From contig CP099977.1 in assembly GCA_024372495.1 (NCBI GenBank), positions 1,054,001 to 1,118,000 of the forward strand: a stretch of 64,000 nt of DNA, given 5' to 3'. Within the stretch, counting starts at the first letter, position 1, and each line of letters opens with the position of its first letter. Of this stretch, positions 29,772-38,266 are shown one piece after another. Below the pieces are notes generated by a model that worked only from the letters and a program-made list of their open reading frames with translations, was not told where the DNA came from and searched no databases. The translations under genes were made by a program, and so were the position numbers. This DNA comes from Pseudarthrobacter sp. Fe7 (GTDB taxonomy: Bacteria; Actinomycetota; Actinomycetes; Actinomycetales; Micrococcaceae).

Positions 29772-30094
29772 CACGCCACCACCTTCAGGCCAACCACGCA
29801 CGCGGCGATGCCGGAGAGCAGCAGCAGGCGCGCCGTCGTCGGACGTTCCACCTTGGCGGCCATCGCGTAGGCGGAGGTCAGGACCACGCCCACTCCCACC
29901 CACACGGCGTAGGCCGTGCCCGTGGGAATGGATTGCATGGCCACGGCCAGCCCGCCGGTGCTGGCGGCCACGGCTACCAGGAACATGGCCGCAGGGGCGA
30001 GGCGACGGCGTCCGGAAGCCCGGGAGGCCCGGTGCAGGGCAGCTGCCCAGACGGCCTCCAGTGCGCCGGAAAGAATGAGGATCAACCACGACAT
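29771..30094 (-). CDS. SMR family efflux protein, first subunit (guanidinium exporter type)
   Basis: 107 residues, four helices: WLILILSGALEAVWAAAL carries the conserved Glu, followed by GTAYAVWVGVGVVLTSAYAM. Start ATG at 30094 with AAGGA seven bases upstream; the longer frame to 30190 runs through the riboswitch and is not coding. Paired with the second SMR gene. Confidence 0.85.
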   Translation of the reverse strand: MSWLILILSGALEAVWAAALHRASRASGRRRLAPAAMFLVAVAASTGGLAVAMQSIPTGTAYAVWVGVGVVLTSAYAMAAKVERPTTARLLLLSGIAACVVGLKVVA

Positions 30095-30106
30095 GACCAG
30101 GTCCTT

Positions 30107-30148
30107 TGGCCAGTCTTGTCGCGTGCCGGGTACTGAACCGTCGTCCGG
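30107..30148 (-). promoter_or_regulatory. Guanidine-III (ykkC-III) riboswitch
   Basis: Read on the minus strand, the three conserved blocks occur in order: CCGGACGA (30148-30141), GTACCCGG (30133-30126) and GACAAGAC (30120-30113). A CTGGCC arm follows (30113-30108) that can pair back to GGTTCAG between the first two blocks. This matches the ykkC-III pseudoknot consensus. The ribosome site AAAGGA of the first SMR gene (30107-30102) abuts the 3' arm, so control by ribosome-site access is likely. Confidence 0.85.
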
Positions 30149-30231
30149 AGGCTCGGATGCGGAGCCTTGGTTTCCAAGGTAGCAACGCACTACGGCGGGT
30201 GGCCACCGTTGGTGCCCAACCTCACCGGTAC

Positions 30232-30802
30232 TTAGCTCGCCGGATCCAGCGGGTCGATGGAGACCACTGCCAGGAAGCCGCGGCCCAGGATTTCGGGGGA
30301 GCCGGCGTCGGAGCCCACCACGGCGTCATAGCGGCCCAGGCTCCACCGGCTCTGCATCACCTTGGCTGACGTTCCCCTGGCCCTGCAGCAGCACCCCCAG
30401 TTGTCCCTCAAACACGGGGTGGGCGCGTTTCTTGGACAGCTCAACGATGGAGGTGTAACCCCGGTAGGCGGCCGAGCGGGTGATGACGTTCAGGTCCCTG
30501 ATGTCCCCGGTGGGCAACTTGGCCGCTGTGGCTGCCCCGCCGTCGAACCTGAAGGGACGGTATTTCTCCAGGGGGTGCTCGGCGCCGTCCACGGTGAGCA
30601 GCAGCAGTTCGCCGTCAATGACCGTCAGGACGCGCTCCATCCCGGGGAACGCCGAAAAGTCCCCTGCCTTGGCCACGTCCGCGATGCTGACCCGCCAGTC
30701 AAAGCCGCCGTCTTCCGAGCCCTGGCGCGCAATTTCCCTGGTCACGCCGCCGCCGTTGCGCCATGGTTCGGCCTTAAGCTCTGCGAAGCGGATGATCTGC
30801 AT
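30232..30802 (-). CDS. HutD/Ves family protein, frameshifted near 3' end
   Basis: Cupin-fold HutD-like protein, 189 residues after correction: EPWRNGGGVTREIARQ near the start, GFDWRVSIADVAKAGDFSAF, FPGMERVLTVIDGELLLL and FRFDGGAATAAKL. Role is unknown, with a suggested link to histidine utilisation in other bacteria. A single extra G in the run near 30374-30378 separates the last 45 codons, which read SRWSLGRYDAVVGSD and end at 30232. Ends before the riboswitch promoter region. Confidence 0.75.
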
Positions 30803-30907
30803 CAGCCCAGCCTAGTTCCCCACCAGGGCCGCCCGTCGCAGTTGGGTCCCGTCCCTGCTACTCTCCTCCGGGGGGTCAACACGAAAACAGCCTGAAGGAG
30901 CCCGGGA

Positions 30908-31519
30908 ATGTTCGTCAAAGTGTGTGGTCTCAGCACGCCCGAATCGGTCCGCGAAGCAGTGGACGCCGGCGCTGACGCAGTGGGATTCGTCCTCACCGCC
31001 AGCCCCCGGGTTGTTACTCCGTCGCAGGCAGCCTCCCTTCTGGCCGGGGTTCCGGACACAGTTTCCCCCATCGCAGTCTTCCGCGACGAGCCCGTGGCGG
31101 ACGCCATTGCCATCGCGCGGGCTGCGGGCCTGGAGTGGATCCAGTTGCACGGCGCCAGGTCGCGGGCGGATGTGGCGACAGTGCACGACGCCGGCATGAA
31201 GCTGGTCAGGGCCGTCACCATGGGTGCCGCGCAGGATGAGTTCAACAACTGGGGCGAGGACCTGCTTCTGATTGATGCCGCCGTGCCGGGCTCCGGCAAG
31301 TCCTGGGACTACGCTTCCGTGGCGTCCCTGCCCGCGCTCCAGGGGCGGAACTGGTTGCTGGCCGGCGGCCTCGAAGCGGCGAACGTATGCCAGGCATCAG
31401 CCGCGGCGCACGCCTGGGGCGTGGACGTTTCCTCCGGCGTTGAAGCCTCCCTCGGTGTGAAGGACCTGGCCAAGATCCGCGCCTTCGTCCACGCTGCCAA
31501 GGCGCGCGCCGCGGTGTAG
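30908..31519 (+). CDS. trpF: Phosphoribosylanthranilate isomerase
   Basis: 203 residues. TrpF converts PRA to CdRP in tryptophan synthesis. The family start MFVKVCGLSTPESVREAVDA, the central GLEWIQLHG and the end LLAGGLEAANV with GVDVSSGVE (phosphate-binding loop) are intact. AAGGAG precedes the ATG. It stands alone, away from other trp genes, as is common in actinobacteria. Confidence 0.92.
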   Translation: MFVKVCGLSTPESVREAVDAGADAVGFVLTASPRVVTPSQAASLLAGVPDTVSPIAVFRDEPVADAIAIARAAGLEWIQLHGARSRADVATVHDAGMKLVRAVTMGAAQDEFNNWGEDLLLIDAAVPGSGKSWDYASVASLPALQGRNWLLAGGLEAANVCQASAAAHAWGVDVSSGVEASLGVKDLAKIRAFVHAAKARAAV

Positions 31520-31621
31520 GCGGGCTTGCCCGACGCCCGAAGCGTGCCAGGGAGCAGGATCAGGGCAGGATCAGGGATGTCCCCCAGCTTTTTGTCGGAG
31601 GGGTGGGGGCACAATGGGTGC

Positions 31622-32038
31622 ATGAAGACACTTCTGAACATCATTTGGCTGGTTTTCGGCGGCTTCTGGCTGGCCCTGGGCTATTTCCTCGCGGGCGTGG
31701 TCTGCTGCCTGCTGATCGTCACCATCCCCTGGGGCATTGCCTCATTCCGGATCGCCGCCTACACGCTGTGGCCGTTTGGCCGGATGGTGGTGGACAAGCC
31801 GGGCGGCACCGGTGTCTTCTCGCTGCTGGGCAACGTGATCTGGCTGCTGGTGGCCGGCATCTGGATTGCCATTGGCCACGTGGTTACCGCGTTCGCCATG
31901 GCCATGACCATCGTTGGCATCCCGCTGGCCATCGCCAACCTTAAGCTCATCCCGGTATCCCTGATGCCGCTGGGCAAGCAGATTGTCCCCACCAGCACGC
32001 CGTTTGCCAGCACCTATCCCGTCAGGACCTACCGCTAG
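31622..32038 (+). CDS. YccF domain membrane protein
   Basis: 138 residues with two YccF repeats: LLNIIWLVFGGFWLALGYFL, CCLLIVTIPWGIASFRIAAY, then LLGNVIWLLVAGIWIAIGHV and GIPLAIANLKLIPVSLMP. Four membrane segments. Function unknown; the ATG at 31622 starts exactly at the family N-terminus. Confidence 0.85.
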   Translation: MKTLLNIIWLVFGGFWLALGYFLAGVVCCLLIVTIPWGIASFRIAAYTLWPFGRMVVDKPGGTGVFSLLGNVIWLLVAGIWIAIGHVVTAFAMAMTIVGIPLAIANLKLIPVSLMPLGKQIVPTSTPFASTYPVRTYR

Positions 32039-32071
32039 GCAGCGGCACCTGCGGGCCGGGAGGCACCGCCG

Positions 32072-32881
32072 TCAGAGCGGCCGGAACACCCCGTCGCGCA
32101 GGATGGCGGCAAAGTCGCTGCAGTCCAGTTCGGCGGCGATGTCCACGTCCTCGGCGTAGCCGGCGCCCGCCAGCTCCCGGCCGCTGGAACAGTGCTGCAG
32201 CATCTCCCGCAGGCGCGGTTCGGCGGACTCAAAAACGGCCATGGCCGCCACCGCCTCCGGAGCGTAGCCGTGCCTGCCGTCCCCGGCTTCATAACCGCCC
32301 TTGCCGGCAGCCGCCAGGCCTGCGATGAACGCCCCGGCCCCGATCTGGTCTTCAACGGCAGGACGGAGGGATCCATCCGGCCAGCGCTCACCCGCGGCAA
32401 CCACCGCCACCACGGCGTCAGCAGGAAGGTTGGCTGCCACCCAGTCCGCCGTGGCCGCCGCGTTCCGGAGGCACACGGCGGCCACCAGCGGCACTTCCGC
32501 CGCCAGCGCGTGGCACAGCTCGGAACCATTGGGGGAGGGCAGGACCACCCTTTCCAGCGAATCCGCGGCGCGGAGGCTTGCCGGGGACAGGCTCAGGCCG
32601 CCGCCGTCGCGGGGTCCGGCCAGTTGGGCGTGGTGGCGGGCGGCGAAGTCCTCCGCGGTGGTGTCCCGCCACCGGTAGGGGAAGACATGCGCACCACGGT
32701 CCAGTGCCACGCTGACGCACGTGCCGAAGGAAAGGACATCCACCACCACTGCAATGTCGGCCCCGGTCGCGACGGTCCTGGCCCCTTCCGTCCCCCAGTC
32801 AAGCCTGACGGTGAAGGGAAGCTGCCGGTGTGCCGCATTGGCGGAGTACGTGTGCCGGGGACTGGAGCCGGGTGCGTTCAC
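32072..32881 (-). CDS. comB: 2-phosphosulfolactate phosphatase (ComB family)
   Basis: 269-residue ComB-like phosphatase: VRLDWGTEGARTVA, VVVDVLSFGTCVSVALDRGA with the metal-binding Asp, LPSPNGSELCHAL, and EDQIGAGAFIAGL. The reaction is Mg-dependent dephosphorylation of 2-phosphosulfolactate; in actinobacteria the physiological substrate may differ. GTG start overlaps the stop of the DUF4031-HD gene (GTGA), so it is the second gene of that operon. Confidence 0.82.
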   Translation of the reverse strand: MNAPGSSPRHTYSANAAHRQLPFTVRLDWGTEGARTVATGADIAVVVDVLSFGTCVSVALDRGAHVFPYRWRDTTAEDFAARHHAQLAGPRDGGGLSLSPASLRAADSLERVVLPSPNGSELCHALAAEVPLVAAVCLRNAAATADWVAANLPADAVVAVVAAGERWPDGSLRPAVEDQIGAGAFIAGLAAAGKGGYEAGDGRHGYAPEAVAAMAVFESAEPRLREMLQHCSSGRELAGAGYAEDVDIAAELDCSDFAAILRDGVFRPL

Positions 32882-33744
32882 AGTAGTTCGCCTTCCAGGT
32901 TCCGGCGTGCGGCGTCCTGCCAGAGTTCCGCGGCCCGCCGGTGGTGGAAGAGCGGATCCAGTTCCAGCAGTTGACGCACCACGGCGGCCCTCCCTGCGGC
33001 AAAGTCGGCATCGCCGATGTGCGCATAGTCCTTCCGCACGGCAGCAACGTACCGCGCGTACTCCTCCGGCCCACCGCCGAGAATTGAAAGGTCCGCGTCG
33101 CAGAGGAGGGCGCCGTCGCAGTCACCCGGCTCCGGCCGGTGGTCAGAGGTCAGGCGGACCAGCCGCGCCGTTTCCGCCACCTCCGCTTCCGGAAGGCCGG
33201 CCCCCGCAAGGCGCTTCTCCACGAGCCGGGCCGACTCCTCCTCGTCCTGGCCCGCCGCGCCGCGGTACACGGCGTCGTGGAACCAGGCGGCCAGCAGCAC
33301 CGTCCGCGGCGGCTCTCCGGGTTCGGTGAGCAGGTCCAGCGCTTCCAGTACGGACAGCAGGTGGGTGCAGCCGTGGTAGTGGCGGTGCGGTTCACTCCAG
33401 CGGTCCAGCAGGTCAAGGAACAGGGCGTCGTGGCCCGGCATCATGGCCTCCCAGCGGTTCAGCAGCGGGACTTTCAGCGATTTGTTCCGCCGGCGTGCCG
33501 GGATCCGCAGCCCGCTTGCGATGAGCCTGCGGACCAGCACCCTGCCCTCCACCGAAACCGCGCCCGCCGCCACCAGGTCATCAAAGCGGCGCTCCGGCAC
33601 GTCGTAATGGTCGCCGTCGAACGCCCGCTCCGGGATCCCCGCGGCGGCAGCGAAGGAGTGCAGTTCGTCCAGCGAGTCGTCCGAGACCAGGTGCGAAAAG
33701 TGGGTTCCGTGTGCGGGCCACAGCGGCGGATCGATGTATAACAC
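32878..33744 (-). CDS. DUF4031 plus HD-domain phosphohydrolase
   Basis: About 288 residues. DUF4031 (about 1-90: VLYIDPPLWPAHGTHFSHL, RAFDGDHYDVPERR) is fused to an HD-type domain (HRHYHGCTHL, LAAWFHDAVY with His-Asp ligands, LTSDH). Likely a metal-dependent nucleotide or small-molecule phosphohydrolase. It starts with GTG at 33744 after GGAAGG. This start was formed by the insertion of the island: the original ATG (MAIYIDPPL) is left at 35526 beyond the element, so the gene now depends on new upstream sequence. Confidence 0.8.
   Translation of the reverse strand: MLYIDPPLWPAHGTHFSHLVSDDSLDELHSFAAAAGIPERAFDGDHYDVPERRFDDLVAAGAVSVEGRVLVRRLIASGLRIPARRRNKSLKVPLLNRWEAMMPGHDALFLDLLDRWSEPHRHYHGCTHLLSVLEALDLLTEPGEPPRTVLLAAWFHDAVYRGAAGQDEEESARLVEKRLAGAGLPEAEVAETARLVRLTSDHRPEPGDCDGALLCDADLSILGGGPEEYARYVAAVRKDYAHIGDADFAAGRAAVVRQLLELDPLFHHRRAAELWQDAARRNLEGELL
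33719..33738. repeat. Left direct repeat (att-like) of the island
   Basis: 20 bases CACAGCGGCGGATCGATGTA, matching 35498-35517 with one mismatch (A versus G at the 12th base). On the minus strand it encodes YIDPPL of the DUF4031 gene. Two copies at the ends of an AT-richer segment are what site-specific integration would leave. Confidence 0.75.
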
Positions 33745-33884
33745 TTTCTGCCTTCCGGAATGGCGAAGTGGGCCACCAGGGTCCCCGTTCTGTAACTTCC
33801 CCGCAGCCTCTGGAAAGGTGTGCCCACGAGTATCGAGCTCCAAGGGAAGGACCGCCAGCCTCGCTGAGAAGGAAGGGGGAAGCT

Positions 33885-34662
33885 CTACAGAGGGGCCACG
33901 AGACCCCGCTGCTCGACTTCTCGCTCGCCCAGCAAAGTAATTCTTGCAGTCGAGTCAACGTAGTGCACGAGATGCGTCGCATGCAGCTTCGCCAGCGTGC
34001 GGGAGAGGTTGGTTCGCATGGACAATGGAAGCCATTGCGACAAGGTGGCCCGCTTGACGCCGGGCGAGCCGACCCAATAGAGCAGCACAAGAACGTGGTC
34101 GCTGGCTCCGATGTCTTTGAGTAGACGTGGGTGCTCGTCAAACATCTGGATCATCGGTACCTCACGCGTGATGAGTCCGTCGATTATGCCTTGAGCTTCT
34201 CGGGGCGGGACCGAATGATGCAATCTGACGAGGCTCCGCTAGGATCCAGGCCATTGTCGAGCCGACCAAGGTTGCATCTTGCATGTTCGGGTCAATACCG
34301 TCCGAAAGATGTGCAGTGTTCCGCTTATTGCGAATGTCGTAGATCACCCGAACGGCTCTCGGGATGTGGAGACGGACACTCTCTGGGAACGTACCGGCCG
34401 GCAATGCGGCTAGCTTGTTGATGATCGTCTCAGCTTTGAATTTTGGGTCCGACAGCGCAACGTAAGACCCTGTAGTCGTCCACTCCAGTATCCGCAAAAC
34501 AGCCTCGGAAAAACGTCCCCCTGCTACCGCGTTCGGCATATAGTCCGCGAGGTGAAACCTCCGTTTGGCCTCCGAAAAAGATTGGAGTGTTTCTCGAGCG
34601 AGTTCAGCTGGTACACCCGCTGTTATGAAGCCCAGTTCAACCTGGGCGTAGTCCAGCAACAC
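33885..34662 (-). CDS. Putative HEPN-like protein with C-terminal winged helix, frameshifted
   Basis: 258 residues after removing one base of AGGCT at 34231-34235. Residues about 1-150 are helical and carry RNKRNTAH (about 111-118) inside VIYDIRNKRNTAHLSD, fitting the R-x4-6-H motif of HEPN RNases, followed by a helix LVGSTMAWILAELVRLHH. Residues about 185-250 look like a winged helix-turn-helix (VLVLLYWVGSPGVKRATLSQ, TNLSRTLAKLHATHLVHYVD). It starts with GTG, 6 bases and same frame after the TAA of the upstream gene, so it is probably coupled. HEPN assignment is inference from one motif. Codon use is poorer in G/C than neighbours, suggesting transfer. Confidence 0.55.
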
Positions 34663-34668
34663 GTGACG

Positions 34669-35286
34669 TTAGTCCTCGACTCCCCGATATGTTGAGATAA
34701 CAGCTCGAAGCTCTGGAATTGTATCGTTTTTCGTCCGCAGGACCTTTTGATTTCGGGGGCCTGTGTAGTTAATACCCTTGGTGCTCGCGAGATGACGGGC
34801 AAAGTTATCCGCGTCATAGCAGCGCAGGGCTTCGCAGGCCTCTCTCACAGCCTTGACCGTGTCATTCGTGTCCTCGACTACGAAGTAGTACGCAGCAGTG
34901 ATTGCGAGCGCAACCCTTCGAGTCTGATCCGCTTTGCTCTTTCCCCACTTCCGTGTTGGACCGTTCAGCCCTGGCTGACCATCCTGGAAGTAGAACACCT
35001 CTTCAAGGTCCTCACGGGCAATGCCAGTTTCATAGGCAAACTTTTCGAATGGATCAACTTCGGCTGCATTCAAGGGCTTTGCGGGGGTGTCCGCCTTTAC
35101 CGTCTGATCTGCCTGAGCAAGCGTGGGCGTCAAAGCTCCTCCGGCGAGCGGGGAGCTGGCTGGGCGCTCAACATGTCCCGCCTGCAGCGCCAGAGCGGCT
35201 TTGAATCCCGCATCGTGAAGGTGCTCAGGAAGTCCGGCCTCTTCAACCGCTTTCCATGCGCGCGCCAACTCCGTTGTTACATCCAT
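34669..35286 (-). CDS. Hypothetical accessory protein of the island
   Basis: 205 residues, no recognised domain. N-terminal helix pair (ELARAWKAVEEAGLPEHLHD, FKAALALQAG), a Pro/Ala-rich linker (about 40-75), and a C-terminal region of about 120 residues (FEKFAYETGIAREDLEEVFY, DQTRRVALAITAAYYFVVED, VREACEALRCYDADNFARHL) ending with a basic strand pair. The layout suggests a DNA- or protein-binding C-domain with a recruiting N-domain. ATG with GGGGG upstream; first gene of the pair with the HEPN-like protein. Low-G+C codons for this genome. Confidence 0.6.
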   Translation of the reverse strand: MDVTTELARAWKAVEEAGLPEHLHDAGFKAALALQAGHVERPASSPLAGGALTPTLAQADQTVKADTPAKPLNAAEVDPFEKFAYETGIAREDLEEVFYFQDGQPGLNGPTRKWGKSKADQTRRVALAITAAYYFVVEDTNDTVKAVREACEALRCYDADNFARHLASTKGINYTGPRNQKVLRTKNDTIPELRAVISTYRGVED

Positions 35287-35497
35287 TCTCTACCCCCTGA
35301 TAGCGTATTTAGTCGAACAATACCTCCTGTCTAAAAGACGAATGTGATGGACACACCTCATAACCCGGTGTAGGGCTTTCAGCGGAGATGTCTGGACGAA
35401 TACGTCTGGCGGGATTCCTTCGGGATACGTCTTCAATCCTCGCGAAAGAGTGCGACCTAGTCAGACTTCCATTCAAAGCCAAACCGACCGATAGGTA

Positions 35498-35517
35498 CAC
35501 AGCGGCGGGTCGATGTA
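35498..35517. repeat. Right direct repeat (att-like) of the island
   Basis: CACAGCGGCGGGTCGATGTA, second copy of the repeat at 33719-33738, in the same orientation. It overlaps the remnant start of the DUF4031 gene. Confidence 0.75.
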
Positions 35518-35526
35518 GATGGCCAT
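35499..35526 (-). pseudogene. Displaced original 5' end of the DUF4031 gene
   Basis: On the minus strand the ATG at 35526 reads MAIYIDPPL, the usual N-terminus of DUF4031 proteins, then diverges exactly where the repeat ends. It is the remnant left when the island split the gene from its start. Confidence 0.65.
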
Positions 35527-35644
35527 GGAAGGAGTCTAGTGCTGCCCTTCACCGGCAGGCCGCGCGGGCGATGGGGAAGTCCACTATCCACATTTGCGCC
35601 TGTCTCCCCGTCAATGAACCGCATTTGCGGACTAGAATCGACAA

Positions 35645-36055
35645 ATGGCTCTTATTCGCGTTTCTGAGGCCGCCCGGTTCCTGGGCGTAAGTGATGACAC
35701 CGTCCGCCGGTGGACGGAGCAGGGAACACTCACCGCGCTCCGGGACCACTCCGGCCGCCTCGCAGTCGACGGCCTGGAACTTGCAGCCTATGCGCAAAAG
35801 CTCGCCCAGCTCCCCGAAGACCCCAAAAGCGGCAGCAGTTCGGCGCGGAACCGGTTCGTGGGACTGGTAACCAATGTCATCACGGACAAGGTCATGGCGC
35901 AGGTGGAACTGCAGTGCGGGCCTTTCCGCGTGGTCTCGCTGATGAGCAGCGAAGCCGTGCGTGAGCTGGGGCTGGAACCGGGTGCGGTGGCCACCGCCGT
36001 GGTGAAGGCAACCACCGTGATCATCGAGTCCCCGAAGGGCCGGGCCACGGCATGA
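35645..36055 (+). CDS. HTH-TOBE molybdopterin/molybdate-binding protein
   Basis: 136 residues. Excisionase/MerR-like helix-turn-helix at the N-terminus (IRVSEAARFLGVSDDTVRRW), then a single TOBE (Mop) domain (RNRFVGLVTNVITDKVMAQV ... LGLEPGAVATAVVKATTVII). Likely a molybdate-sensing regulator or storage protein of the mod locus. Its stop overlaps the modA ATG (ATGA), showing one operon. Confidence 0.87.
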   Translation: MALIRVSEAARFLGVSDDTVRRWTEQGTLTALRDHSGRLAVDGLELAAYAQKLAQLPEDPKSGSSSARNRFVGLVTNVITDKVMAQVELQCGPFRVVSLMSSEAVRELGLEPGAVATAVVKATTVIIESPKGRATA

Positions 36056-36873
36056 GGCGGCAGAGCATCTTTACCCTGAATCGCCGGCTCCCCGCTGCCC
36101 TGCTTGCCTTGGGCCTCCTCCTGCCCGCCGCGCTCAGCGGGTGTGCCGCGCAGGGCAGCGGCGCCCCCGCTGCCAGTACCGGCACCAAGCCCGGCGGCGC
36201 CATCACCGTTTACGCGGCTGCTTCACTCAAACAGACCTTCACCGACCTTGCCCGCACTTTCGAAGCGGACAATCCGGGCACCACCGTCACCCTGAGCTTC
36301 GCGGGATCGTCGGACCTGGCCGGCCAGATCGGCCAGGGCGCGCCGGCAGACGTCTTCGCATCCGCGGACACGGCCAACATGAAGAAAGTGCAGGACGCGG
36401 GCCTCGCGGACGGCACGCCAAAAGACTTTGCCACCAACACCCTTGCCATTGCTGTGCCGCCGGGCAACCCGGCCGGAGTTTCGGCACTGAGGGACCTGGG
36501 CCGGCCGGGCATCAAGCTGGTGACCTGTGCCAGCCAGGTCCCCTGCGGGGCTGCCACCGCCAGGGTGGCGGCGGCCGCGGGGCTCACGCTGAGCCCGGTC
36601 AGCGAGGAAAACGCGGTTACCGACGTCCTGGGCAAGGTCACCTCCGGCGAGGCGGACGCCGGGCTGGTCTACGGCACTGACATCAAGGGGGCCGGGACCA
36701 GGGTGGCAGGCATCCAGTTCCCGGAATCGGGGAGTGCGGTCAATACCTATCCGATTGTGGGCATCGCGGGCGGCCACAACAAGGCCACCGCACAGGCGTT
36801 CCTGGACCTGGTCACGGGCCCGGAAGGCCACAGGGTCCTGTCCGCCGCTGGATTCGGGCCCGGCGGACTGTAA
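36052..36873 (+). CDS. modA: Molybdate ABC transporter, substrate-binding protein
   Basis: 273-residue lipoprotein. Signal peptide with lipobox LSGC near residue 27, then ITVYAAASLKQTFTDLARTF, FAGSSDLAGQIGQGAPADVF and SGEADAGLVYGTDI, the ModA pattern for oxyanion binding. First transporter gene of the mod operon. Cell-surface. Confidence 0.92.
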   Translation: MRRQSIFTLNRRLPAALLALGLLLPAALSGCAAQGSGAPAASTGTKPGGAITVYAAASLKQTFTDLARTFEADNPGTTVTLSFAGSSDLAGQIGQGAPADVFASADTANMKKVQDAGLADGTPKDFATNTLAIAVPPGNPAGVSALRDLGRPGIKLVTCASQVPCGAATARVAAAAGLTLSPVSEENAVTDVLGKVTSGEADAGLVYGTDIKGAGTRVAGIQFPESGSAVNTYPIVGIAGGHNKATAQAFLDLVTGPEGHRVLSAAGFGPGGL

Positions 36874-36917
36874 CGTCATTCCAGAGTCGTCAGCCTACTT
36901 CCAGAAGGGAAAACAGC

Positions 36918-37352
36918 ATGGCCCACGCAGAAAACAGCATCACCATCCACCGGCCGGCACGTGAGGTCTACGACTTCCTGGCTGACGGCCTGAACAACAA
37001 CGCATGGCGCGAGGGTGTGAAGTCAATTTCCCTCACGGAGGGTGCGGCGGGTGAACCGGGAGCCCTTTACAGCCAGACGCTGACGGGCCCCGGGGGCCGC
37101 CCGCTGCAGGGCGACTACAGGATCACGAAGGCCCAACCAGGCCGCCTGCTTGGCTTCGAAGTGGTGGCCGGACCCGCCCGCCCCATCGGCACCTACACCC
37201 TCGCCGAAGACGCCGGCCACACCATCGTGCACTTCGCCCTCGACGCCAAACTCCCACTCCTGATGCGGGTCATGGACTCGATGGTCACCCGGACTATGCA
37301 GTCTGAGGTGGCCCAGGCGGCCAGGCTCAAGCAGGTGCTGGAAAGCCGGTGA
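36918..37352 (+). CDS. SRPBCC family protein
   Basis: 144-residue START-fold protein (ENSITIHRPAREVYDFLADG ... GDYRITKAQPGRLLGFEVVA ... RTMQSEVAQAARLKQVLES). It lies between modA and modB on the same strand. The AGAAGGGA upstream of the ATG is a clear ribosome site. Function and ligand unknown; no obvious link to molybdate. Confidence 0.8.
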   Translation: MAHAENSITIHRPAREVYDFLADGLNNNAWREGVKSISLTEGAAGEPGALYSQTLTGPGGRPLQGDYRITKAQPGRLLGFEVVAGPARPIGTYTLAEDAGHTIVHFALDAKLPLLMRVMDSMVTRTMQSEVAQAARLKQVLESR

Positions 37353-37406
37353 GCAGCCAGGAAAGGCAGGCGCGGTAACCAGAATGGGCAGAACGGAAGG
37401 CGCCGC

Positions 37407-38266
37407 GTGAGCAGGAGACCAGTGGACGGGCAGGCGTACTCCGGCATCCCCGCATGGGGCCGGGCGCTGGCAGTCCTGGCCGCCGTCGTCGTGGTTCTCC
37501 CGCTGCTGGCGATGGTGCTGCGCATTGACTGGGGCCAGTTCATTCCGCTGGTGACGTCGGAGCCGTCCCTGACAGCGCTGGGCCTGAGCCTGCGGACCTC
37601 CGCGGCGAGCACCCTGCTGTGCATAGTGCTGGGGGTCCCCCTCGCCCTGGTCCTTGCCAGGGACTCCTTCCGCTTTCAGGGGCTGCTGCGCTCGCTGGTG
37701 CTCCTGCCGCTGGTGCTTCCCCCGTGGTGGGCGGGATCGCACTGCTGTACACGTTCGGCCGCCAGGGGCTGCTGGGGCAGGCCCTGGAGGTGCTTGGATT
37801 GCGGATAGCCTTCTCCACCACCGCGGTGGTCATGGCCCAGACCTTCGTGGCGCTGCCGTTCCTGGTGGTGAGCCTGGAAGGGGCCCTGCGGACATCGGGC
37901 TCCCGCTACGAGGCCGTTGCCGCGACACTGGGGGCCCGGCCCGGTACCGTGTTCCGGCGCGTAACGCTGCCGCTCGTCCTGCCGGGCTTGGCGTCCGGTG
38001 CTGTACTCTCCTTCGCCCGGAGCCTGGGCGAGTTCGGTGCCACGCTGACCTTTGCGGGCAGCCTCCAGGGGGTGACCAGGACCCTGCCGCTGGAGATCTA
38101 CCTGCAGCGCGAAACCGACCCGGACGCCGCTGTCGCCCTGTCCCTGGTGCTGGTGGCCGTCGCCGTCGCCGTGGTGGCCCTCGCGTACCGGCAGCCGGCA
38201 CAAGGCCGTGCCGGGGCAGGGAAACGGACGACGACGTCCGCGCCCGCAGGCGGGGACGTCCGGTGA
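37407..38266 (+). CDS. modB: Molybdate ABC transporter, permease, frameshifted
   Basis: 286 residues after correction, about five to six membrane helices. The permease EAA loop is visible ([21 protein letters not shown]), and [15 protein letters not shown] is restored when one G is added to CCCCCGTGG near 37723. GTG start at 37407; the stop overlaps the modC GTG. Forms the channel with ModC. Confidence 0.88.

Larger units (their letters stand above)
33719..35517. mobile_element. Small integrated island carrying a two-gene accessory module
   Basis: 1.8-kb segment bounded by a 20-bp near-identical repeat. The interior has visibly lower G+C than the flanks (near half by eye at 34.2-35.5 kb). 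It contains two minus-strand genes (34669-35286 and 33885-34662), no recombinase or transposase, and about 140 and 210 bp of non-coding ends. The site lies inside the first codons of the DUF4031 gene, and the 3' part of the repeat restores its reading frame. It may have been mobilised by an integrase encoded elsewhere. Confidence 0.65.

Noticed and set aside
30149..30231. Guanidine-I (ykkC) riboswitch
   Set aside because: The typical guanidine-I core is absent; the three blocks fit class III instead.
33719..35517. Insertion sequence with target duplication
   Set aside because: No transposase or terminal inverted repeats; a 20-bp near-identical repeat in coding sequence fits site-specific integration better.
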